A DNA stretch of 64,000 nt from Arthrobacter sp. DNA4 (GTDB taxonomy: Bacteria; Actinomycetota; Actinomycetes; Actinomycetales; Micrococcaceae). The stretch lies in NCBI RefSeq assembly GCF_024362385.1, contig NZ_CP101466.1, positions 1,860,001 to 1,924,000 on the forward strand, written 5' to 3'. Numbering within the stretch: position 1 is the stretch's first letter; every line of letters begins with the position of its first letter. Positions 58,248 to 64,000 of this stretch are shown here, piece by piece. The notes under the pieces are model-generated. The model worked only from the letters and a program-made list of their open reading frames with translations. It was not told where the DNA came from and searched no databases. The translations under genes were made by a program, and so were the position numbers.

Positions 58248-58946
58248 ATGACTTCAACTGACGACGAGCACGAGCTCGATCCCCAATCCGGACCGGCCTG
58301 GATACGGTACGAGATGGACATACAGGAAGCCCTCAATGAGATGGACGACTCGGAAGTCGCCCACAACGTGACCATGAAGGGTGCGCTCAGCGAGGTCGAC
58401 CGCCAGGTCGACGTGCTTATCGAGCGCCAGGTCACCGGTTCTTCCATTCGAATTGCGGTGGAATGCAAGCACTACCGGAAGCCACTAGGTATCGGAAAGA
58501 TAGATGAATTCGCGGGCAAGCTTGCCGACCTTCAGGTAGAGCGGGGTATTTTGTATGCCCTAAACGGACTTACGTCAGGTGCTCGAGCGCGGGCTAAGCG
58601 AGCATTCCCCATCATCGAGGTGAGAGACCTCCGTGTGTCAGCGCCGCCACCTCTGCCGTGGGCTGAGTACGTCGAGACTGCCTTGAAGTTTGGTGATTGT
58701 GGGAACCCGAACTGCCCTGCCGGAGACGTTAACTGGTCCGATTGGGAACAGGCGGACGGAGGACCTGTATCCGCCGGTCAGTGCCCGATGTGCGGCTACT
58801 GGAATGTCGAGTGCCATTGCGGCGAAGTTACCTGCTTTGTATTCCATGAGGAGACATGCGTATCCTGCGGCAGGATACTCACCCTGGTAGCGAGTAATGA
58901 CGGAGGCATTGAAGCCGTCACTGTGGAAGGCGATGCTGAAGACTGA
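58248..58946 (+). CDS. Mrr-like PD-(D/E)XK endonuclease with Cys-rich C-terminus
   Basis: 232-residue protein. The N-terminal half is a PD-(D/E)XK (Mrr/type IV-like) nuclease domain with Asp55 in EVDRQVDVLIE and Glu72-x-Lys74 in IAVECKHYRKPL, then IGKIDEFAGKLADLQVERGILYALNGLTSGA. The C-terminal 80 residues hold at least ten cysteines in pairs (CGNPNCPAG, CPMCGYWNVECHCGEVTC, CVSCGR) that should bind zinc. Such proteins restrict modified or foreign DNA. ATG 58248 follows GGCAGGA. No methyltransferase is next to it, which fits a type IV-like enzyme. Confidence 0.78.
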   Translation: MTSTDDEHELDPQSGPAWIRYEMDIQEALNEMDDSEVAHNVTMKGALSEVDRQVDVLIERQVTGSSIRIAVECKHYRKPLGIGKIDEFAGKLADLQVERGILYALNGLTSGARARAKRAFPIIEVRDLRVSAPPPLPWAEYVETALKFGDCGNPNCPAGDVNWSDWEQADGGPVSAGQCPMCGYWNVECHCGEVTCFVFHEETCVSCGRILTLVASNDGGIEAVTVEGDAED

Positions 58947-59905
58947 GCAGCCTCCACAGGGCCAACAGCAACGAATCTCTGTTGTCGGGAGTGAAAAAGG
59001 GCTGTGAGGGAGCGCCTCCGGTAGCCCGGCGGGCAGCCGACAAATACCCGAACGTCCCGACATCTAACCCTCCTCGTGTTCAGAATCATTCCAGGCGACG
59101 GGATGACGAGTGTTGCCAGGATCCTTTGGAAATCGTCTGGCGACTCGCCGCAGTCGTGGCGTCTTCGCTGTCCGTGGTCGGGCTCGCCGAGGTGATCTGG
59201 GCCCGCGGGTGCCGGCAGAGGGGAGTGCGCGGCAGACTGGTTCTGGGGGAGTGGGGCAGGTTTTCCGGAAGCGACTTCACGGGAACCGCTGAAACAACCG
59301 CAAGGGGGGCGGCCGTTCGATTGTGTGAATCTCGACCGCCGCTTTGGATAGGGACGTTCTTTACAGACTACCCAGTACCTCGTCTCCTGAGGGGTTAAGC
59401 CGGAGCGAGGCGATGGGCGCCGGAAACATGGCGATGAGCTGCATTCCCGTCGAGCGAATGCAGCCCCTTGTCTCGATCATTTGAGGCTAACCGCTGGTAT
59501 CACCCAAACTGTGGCGCTGCGGGGAGCTGCCGCGCGGCGAGGTCTCGTAGAACCATGGAGCAGGTGCTTGGCACTGGCTGGATGATTTCGGCGCGGCCTG
59601 CTGCAAATGTAGTTTTGTCGGACATCCAGTCCGTCATGGAGACTGTCTCACACAAAAGTTCTTGCTAAACCTCGCCAAGCTTTATGATAGCGACCAATCT
59701 GGCATTCTGGAGCTGGTCGCCGCCCACAGTCGGCCGCTGCTCGACGGTGCATACTCAACGGCTGAGGTGCACGTCGTGGTTGCACTACCCATGATGCTGT
59801 CGCGAATACTTGCAATTTCCGTCGCCGGTGGGGATTGATGGCAAGCCGTCGCCCCGGCCCGGTTGGTGCCTTGGGATGACTTAAGTCCGGCCCCTTTCAC
59901 TCGCA
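58947..59905. other. Region without a supported gene, some debris
   Basis: Nearly 1 kb with no gene I trust. A frame ending at 59398 contains one hydrophobic segment (LEIVWRLAAVVASSLSVVGLAEVIW) and may be a small membrane protein. Between about 59662 and 59838 a frame without a start reads LNLAKLYDSDQSGILELVAAHSRPLLDG, which looks like the broken end of a protein. I recognise neither. Confidence 0.4.
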
Positions 59906-60244
59906 TCACTTCGATGCTCCGGGACGGCTTTCGGAGCGGGATGGCGACATCGAATGGTGAGAAACTTCGGCGACGACATTCTTGCCGTCCGTGCTCGAAG
60001 GTTGAAGCTCAGCTGCAAAGCGCGCATGCTGCCTTTGGATCTCCTCCACTTCGGCCTCATACCGTTCTGACGCAAGTGTCAGGATGCCCGCTTCACGAAG
60101 GAGGGCCAGGTGACTGTGCAAGGAAGGCGAAGGAACATCCAGAGCGGCAGCCACGTCGTGGCACGTTGCCGGCCCATGGGCAATCAAGAAGCGGATGATC
60201 TGGCTTCGCGTCCGGTGCATCATAATGTTCGCCATGGAGACCAT
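59906..60244 (-). CDS. ArsR-like winged-helix regulator 1
   Basis: About 112 residues from ATG 60244. It shows a winged helix-turn-helix (RSQIIRFLIAHGPATCHDVAAALDVPSPSLHSHLALLREAGILTL) followed by a helix with many Glu/Gln (YEAEVEEIQRQHARFAAEL). It lacks the metal-binding cysteines of classic ArsR. It is paralogous to the regulator at 60949-61278. A perfect palindrome, 60278-60299, lies just upstream in the divergent region with the EspR-like gene; this is the obvious binding site. Confidence 0.72.
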   Translation of the reverse strand: MVSMANIMMHRTRSQIIRFLIAHGPATCHDVAAALDVPSPSLHSHLALLREAGILTLASERYEAEVEEIQRQHARFAAELQPSSTDGKNVVAEVSHHSMSPSRSESRPGASK

Positions 60245-60277
60245 AACCTGGTGATGAAAACTCACTTCCGGGGACCA

Positions 60278-60299
60278 TGCTGTAGACGGGTCTACAGCA
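60278..60299. promoter_or_regulatory. Perfect palindrome in the divergent regulator region
   Basis: Ten-base arms, TGCTGTAGAC and its exact complement, around two central G residues. It lies 34 bases upstream of winged-helix regulator 1 and 129 bases upstream of the EspR-like gene, so one protein could control both. Confidence 0.6.
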
Positions 60300-60427
60300 G
60301 AACAATACGCCCCTAGGTGAGCCCGCGGAAGACGTTGAAGGCTCTCGTTGCACACGAGGTAAAGCAACGGAATACTGAGCATCACGTAATGTCTCAATGC
60401 GGTATCGCAGTGGAGGGGAGGTGGGCG

Positions 60428-60937
60428 GTGTCCGGCAACGACGAACGCCCTTCTGGTACTGCCTTGTCTCCCCAAGCTGAGCTGGCCCGGCGCCTGAATC
60501 TGCTTCTCGACGTCGCCGTGGCAGAACGAGGGCAGCCAATTACATTCCGCGAGGTTCACGAGAAGCTGGCGGACAGAGGAATCAAGCTCTCCAGGGCACG
60601 CTGGTTCTACATGAAGGACGGGACCGGGCGATTGGTGAGCGACCCCACCTTACTGCGCGCATTATCCGAAATTTTCGGCGTGGATCCTGCGTATCTCTTG
60701 GACGCGGATTCTGGGGAGTTGCCCCAGCACATCGATTCGCAGCTGGAGTTCGTCCGATCCCTGCGGGCTGCGAGGGTGAAGACTTTTGCGACCCGAACCC
60801 TTGGAGACGTATCGCCGGAGACACTGCGAGCTATCACGGAGTACCTGAACAGGGACATCATCCGGCGGCCGGAGGGCGAGCGTGCAGCGGCTTCGTCCCA
60901 GGCCGAACCGTCACAGCCGCCCGAGCAGTCCGGCTAA
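60428..60937 (+). CDS. EspR-like helix-turn-helix regulator
   Basis: 169 residues from GTG 60428, which follows a GGAGGGGAGG site. The HTH region resembles the mycobacterial EspR type: FREVHEKLADRGIKLSRARWFYMKDGTG, then RALSEIFGVDPAYLLD, in which the HTH is followed by a segment giving a dimer. The C-terminal 30 residues are Ala/Ser/Pro-rich. EspR proteins regulate ESX secretion in mycobacteria, but related genes occur widely in actinobacterial elements; no esx gene is here. A longer start at 60317 is possible but less likely. Confidence 0.72.
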   Translation: MSGNDERPSGTALSPQAELARRLNLLLDVAVAERGQPITFREVHEKLADRGIKLSRARWFYMKDGTGRLVSDPTLLRALSEIFGVDPAYLLDADSGELPQHIDSQLEFVRSLRAARVKTFATRTLGDVSPETLRAITEYLNRDIIRRPEGERAAASSQAEPSQPPEQSG

Positions 60938-60948
60938 TCGCTTTTCGG

Positions 60949-61278
60949 CTACTGGTGTTCCTCCAGCAAGTACTTTAGGTGTGCGTCAAGCAGCTCCTTG
61001 ATTCGGGCAGGGTTTGCGGAGTACCGAGGTGATCGTCCATGCCTTCGCCCGGGCTCGACGTCGACCATCACCACACCCGTTTCCTCCAGTGCTGCGAGAT
61101 GTTTGGCCACGCTGGGGTCGCCCGCGCTGACAGCCGCGACGATGTCGCCGCGGGTTGCAGGCCCGCTGGCGGTAAGGAACCGGAGGATCTCGTTGCGCGA
61201 TCTGTTGCCGAAAGTCGCGACGGCAGCCTCGACGTCGGCCGACCAGGCTGCGTCGTGCGGTTGCGTAATTCTCGGCAT
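60949..61278 (-). CDS. ArsR-like winged-helix regulator 2
   Basis: 109 residues from ATG 61278. Winged helix-turn-helix core RNEILRFLTASGPATRGDIVAAVSAGDPSVAKHLAALEETGVVMV, clearly similar to regulator 1, followed by a basic wing (EPGRRHGRSPRYSAN) and a helix. No metal-binding cysteines. It is convergent with the EspR-like gene (stop-to-stop 11 bp) and divergent from the sigma-like gene, with a perfect palindrome between the two starts. Confidence 0.75.
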   Translation of the reverse strand: MPRITQPHDAAWSADVEAAVATFGNRSRNEILRFLTASGPATRGDIVAAVSAGDPSVAKHLAALEETGVVMVDVEPGRRHGRSPRYSANPARIKELLDAHLKYLLEEHQ

Positions 61279-61329
61279 AGCGCCATTCTTCCCGAAGAAA
61301 TCCGAAAAAGTAAGATCAGCACTCTTGAC

Positions 61330-61344
61330 GATACTTTAAGTATC
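61330..61344. promoter_or_regulatory. Perfect palindrome between regulator 2 and the sigma-like gene
   Basis: GATACTT-T-AAGTATC is a perfect inverted repeat 52 bases upstream of regulator 2. A TTGACA box begins two bases after it (61346-61351), with TACTGA 17 nt further on, so a bound repressor would sit on the plus-strand promoter. Confidence 0.6.
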
Positions 61345-61459
61345 TTTGACAATAAATTCCATAGCTTCTACTGATCGTTGTTGGATCTACGAATCCACGC
61401 ACCGGAGCCGCCTGCACGGCGCCGCCCATACTCGATCTGAACATCAAAGCGGTGAAGCC

Positions 61460-62359
61460 ATGGAAATTGAATCCGAGGCGCATCAAATCAAGCGTCACCC
61501 AACGACTACTGCCGGAGTGGATGTCTCATTGCGAGGCGCTCCTCAAGCGGGGGAGCCCGTCGTCCCAATCGACCGGATTCTGGTCGCCGTGGATGGCGTG
61601 AACCGCTACGTCATTTCCCGGCTGGGACGAATCGGACGATCCTGCGATGTTGACGACGTCATGCAGGACATCCGCGTCGCCGTCTGGGACGGGGTAGCAA
61701 AGGGAAAATACCGAGAACTTCCCGGAATTCCATTTGAAGCCTGGGTTCAGGGTGTCTGCAACAAGATCTGTGCTGCGCACATCCGGCGAGAACTAAGTCA
61801 CCGGACTTTGCCATTGCTCATAGATTTCACGACCACGGAAACCTCGCCTGAGGTTCTCGCAGCCATCGATACTGGCTCGCTTTTGGGCAGCACCGAAGGC
61901 TGTGTCGACCAGGCGTGGGCGCAGGCGATGTTGGATCTGGTCCACCGGAGCGTGACTGAGGAAACCTGGAATCTCGCTGTGTTCAGTCTCGTCGGGCCGC
62001 GCCACTATGGACCTCCGACTCCCCAAGACCGGCGCCGGTGGCACGCCGTGACGGTCGTCCGGCAGACCGCCCAGACAATTAGCACGGCATTGAACTGCCG
62101 TCCCAACCCTGAGATCGACCTTGATGACCTTTGCCAAATGGCCGCCGACTGCCTTCCCACCGCTGTGCTTCGGCGAGTTGCTGCCTCCATTGTGCGTCCC
62201 GGATTGCGGGGACCCGACCGATCCACGCAAATGGCAGCCCTGGCGGGTGAGCTGGGCGTGACCGAGAGATACATCGCCGTGAATATCGGCTTTGCCCGGC
62301 AGTTGTATCGTGCCGCTTGGCGTGTCCTCCAGCACGAAGCGAACAGGCCCGCGGTGTAG
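61460..62359 (+). CDS. Sigma-70-family-like protein
   Basis: 299 residues from ATG 61460. Region 2 of an ECF-like sigma factor is visible: NRYVISRLGRIGRSCDVDDVMQDIRVAVWDGVAKGKYRELPGIPFEAWVQGVCNKICAAHIRREL. The C-terminal part ends in a helix-turn-helix-like segment (MAALAGELGVTERYIAVNIGFARQLYRAAWR), matching region 4. The linker is longer than in ordinary ECF factors. No anti-sigma gene follows; the next gene encodes a membrane protein. It may direct transcription of element genes. The frame is open from 61346, but ATG 61460 with GGTGAAG upstream is preferred. Confidence 0.72.
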   Translation: MEIESEAHQIKRHPTTTAGVDVSLRGAPQAGEPVVPIDRILVAVDGVNRYVISRLGRIGRSCDVDDVMQDIRVAVWDGVAKGKYRELPGIPFEAWVQGVCNKICAAHIRRELSHRTLPLLIDFTTTETSPEVLAAIDTGSLLGSTEGCVDQAWAQAMLDLVHRSVTEETWNLAVFSLVGPRHYGPPTPQDRRRWHAVTVVRQTAQTISTALNCRPNPEIDLDDLCQMAADCLPTAVLRRVAASIVRPGLRGPDRSTQMAALAGELGVTERYIAVNIGFARQLYRAAWRVLQHEANRPAV

Positions 62360-62388
62360 GCCATGATTGTCGTCATCGGAGCTGGGCG

Positions 62389-63102
62389 ATGAATTCGATT
62401 CGAGAGTTTGGCCGTCAACGTTGGTTCGCTGTGGGGATCGTTGCATTGCTTATAGGCGGCGCACTCTTCCTGCTTTGGCCGTCTGATCGCTCTGGTAGGG
62501 AAGCGGCGCCGTTGACGCCAGCAACGGTTCCAGCAGCGGGGACGCCGTCGGCTTCAGCGCCACTTCACGTCCAATCCACCGCAGCTCCGATCATTGAGGA
62601 ATCATCGACCGCCGCAACGGATGGCAAGCTGCCGAGCACAAGGGATTACCGGTCACTTGCTTTGGCGGCGGCGCAGGGAATCTACACCTGGGACAGTCGC
62701 TCGTCGTCGTATTCCGACGTGTATGCGCGGGTGCGGTCCTGGTGGGCGCTTCTCCCTGATGGGTCCAATCCATTGTCCGCACTGGTGCGGGAGTTCGAGG
62801 GGACTGGCGTGACCGCAGGGAGCTTCACTGTCCTGACAGGACAGTCTGCACGGCGAACCGGTACCGCTGAAGCCGTCCGTTGCGACCGCGAACTGGCTAA
62901 GGTCAAGGAGTACCCGGCCCCTTGGGAGGGCCTTCACGTGTGCACGGTGACCGTCCAGGTTGTGGACGAGTCGACCGCGGGCCAGAATGCTTACGCAGCG
63001 CCAGTTACCGTGATGGTCAATTGTCCGCCAGCGGTCACCGCTCCGGCTGATCGATGCGCCATGGTTGGTTTTTATGCGACCGCCGAGCGGATCGTCTACT
63101 GA
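62389..63102 (+). CDS. Membrane-anchored extracytoplasmic protein of the element
   Basis: 237 residues from ATG 62389. One N-terminal membrane segment (about residues 13-29, FAVGIVALLIGGALFLLW), then a Ser/Thr/Ala/Pro-rich linker to about residue 80, then an outside domain (SLALAAAQGIYTWDSRSSSYSDVYARVRSWWALLPDG) ending with cysteines. The topology and its position before a cell-wall hydrolase match components of conjugation channels in Gram-positive bacteria (VirB8/TcpC type), but the fold is only guessed. Its stop overlaps the next start (TGATG). Confidence 0.62.
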   Translation: MNSIREFGRQRWFAVGIVALLIGGALFLLWPSDRSGREAAPLTPATVPAAGTPSASAPLHVQSTAAPIIEESSTAATDGKLPSTRDYRSLALAAAQGIYTWDSRSSSYSDVYARVRSWWALLPDGSNPLSALVREFEGTGVTAGSFTVLTGQSARRTGTAEAVRCDRELAKVKEYPAPWEGLHVCTVTVQVVDESTAGQNAYAAPVTVMVNCPPAVTAPADRCAMVGFYATAERIVY

Positions 63103-64000
63103 TGCCAGCTCTGGCAGCGATTGCCGTCGTGGCACGACGACGGGCTTTACTTAAGATCGTTACCGCCGTTGTAGCTGTCGTCGTACTCGGCGGGCTGATG
63201 GCCTTTGTTGGCGTCGTGGCTGTACTTGCCGAGGCGACTGGAGAGCGTGCTGTTGCTTGTACTCCGGGTAGCGCGGACAGTCGTGCAGTGACCGCGGGAA
63301 CTACTGGGGGCGTGGAAGTCCGCGACGCTGGCAAGCTGCTCTACGTATTGACGCCTCGTCAAGAGGGCGTGGCGCGGGCTTACATTTCGGTGGGGAAGCA
63401 ACTGGGTGTGCCGCGTTCCGGACAAATCATCGCAATCATGATGGCGCTTCAAGAATCGGGCCTTCGCATGCTTGCGAACCCGGCAGTGCCTGGTTCCCTT
63501 ACCCTCCCCAATGACGGTATCGGGACGGACCACGACTCAATTGGGTCGGCGCAACAACGCCCGGCTGCGGGGTGGGGCAGTGTATCCGAGCTAATGGACG
63601 CCTCATACAATGCCCGCGCGTTCTACGGCGGACCGACAGGTCCCAACCATGGAAGTCCACATGGGCTGTTGGATGTCCCCGGGTGGCAGGCCATGGATAA
63701 GGGGCGGGCTGCGCAGGCGGTTCAGGTCTCTGCTTTTCCGGAGTTGTATGCACAGTGGGAGCCGACAGCGACAGCAATTTTTGCTGCCTTGGAAAGCGAC
63801 ACAGCTCCTGCATCTTGTTTGAGACCTACTGCAGGGAATCAAAATGTCGGACAGGTGGGGAACCTAAGCCAGCTGCGCCAGAACATCTTGCGGTTTACAC
63901 AGGAAGGCCTCGGCGGCCGGTATGTCTGGGGCGGCACGGCTTTCAAGGCCTGGGACTGCTCCGGGTATGTTCAGTGGGTCTACAGGCAGGCCGGTATCGA
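63102..64000 (+). CDS. Two-domain peptidoglycan hydrolase (lysozyme-like plus NlpC/P60), cut by window end
   Basis: At least 299 residues; the frame is open at base 64000. A basic N-terminus and one membrane segment (about residues 18-48, VTAVVAVVVLGGLMAFVGVVAVLA) lead to a lysozyme/lytic-transglycosylase-like domain with the catalytic Glu in IIAIMMALQESGLRML, then IGSAQQRP and YNARAFYGG. After a linker, an NlpC/P60 (C40) domain begins with RYVWGGTAFKAWDCSGYVQWVYR; its nucleophile is Cys286. Such dual hydrolases locally open the wall for conjugation. It overlaps the upstream gene, so both belong to one unit. Confidence 0.88.
   Translation, partial: MPALAAIAVVARRRALLKIVTAVVAVVVLGGLMAFVGVVAVLAEATGERAVACTPGSADSRAVTAGTTGGVEVRDAGKLLYVLTPRQEGVARAYISVGKQLGVPRSGQIIAIMMALQESGLRMLANPAVPGSLTLPNDGIGTDHDSIGSAQQRPAAGWGSVSELMDASYNARAFYGGPTGPNHGSPHGLLDVPGWQAMDKGRAAQAVQVSAFPELYAQWEPTATAIFAALESDTAPASCLRPTAGNQNVGQVGNLSQLRQNILRFTQEGLGGRYVWGGTAFKAWDCSGYVQWVYRQAGI

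Overview
The window is high-GC actinobacterial DNA. Its gene families and gene order (rpe-rib-his-trp-lgt-gltBD-pyk, an ANTAR response regulator, DUF3000 beside rnd, HGxxPAAW and TIGR02234-type membrane proteins inside the trp cluster, an Rv0909-like antitoxin) point to the Arthrobacter/Pseudarthrobacter group of Micrococcaceae. This assignment is an inference from gene content; no rRNA gene lies in the window.

Layout. 1-7.6 kb: mostly minus-strand housekeeping genes (thiolase with its own promoter/operator, RNase D, DUF3000, threonine aldolase, an SDR, a DUF6421-like protein, MsrB, a small unknown protein). 7.8-13.5 kb: plus-strand alpha/beta hydrolase, succinate-semialdehyde dehydrogenase, SDR and multicopper oxidase. 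13.5-18.3 kb: YbaK, SufE, rhodanese, ZapE-like ATPase, a BenE-type transporter and an orphan antitoxin-like gene. 18.4-19.4 kb: a minus-strand five-tRNA array (Gly-Cys-Val-Gly-Val) with promoter and terminator, and a plus-strand tRNA-Val(CAC). 19.5-46.9 kb: a long plus-strand biosynthetic block. It runs from a PD-(D/E)XK protein through def-fmt-rsmB-rpe, the FMN-riboswitch-controlled ribDEBAH genes, hisE-G-F-I, trpE-(membrane proteins)-trpC-B-A, lgt, gltBD and pyk. Pyruvate kinase and PdtaR-like genes then converge on a strong terminator hairpin.

From about 47.8 kb the character changes. A tRNA-Leu(CAA) is followed at once by a tyrosine recombinase and an excisionase-like gene, and then by about 11 kb of small unknown genes, nuclease-type genes (lipoprotein HNH, GIY-YIG-like, a decayed HNH/zinc-ribbon protein, an Mrr-like PD-(D/E)XK protein) and gene debris, including an nrdE remnant in two opposed pieces. 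From 59.9 kb comes a control region: two paralogous winged-helix regulators, an EspR-like regulator, a sigma-factor-like protein and two perfect palindromes. It is followed by a membrane-anchored protein and a two-domain cell-wall hydrolase that runs off the window end. I read this as the left part of an integrative conjugative element inserted at tRNA-Leu. The far end and the DNA-transfer genes are outside the window.

A striking feature is the number of single-base disruptions in otherwise well-conserved chromosomal genes: frameshifts in the SDR, the succinate-semialdehyde dehydrogenase and the multicopper oxidase signal peptide, and in-frame TGA codons in benE and hisG. They could be true mutations or sequence errors. 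The hisG case matters most, because it would predict a histidine requirement.
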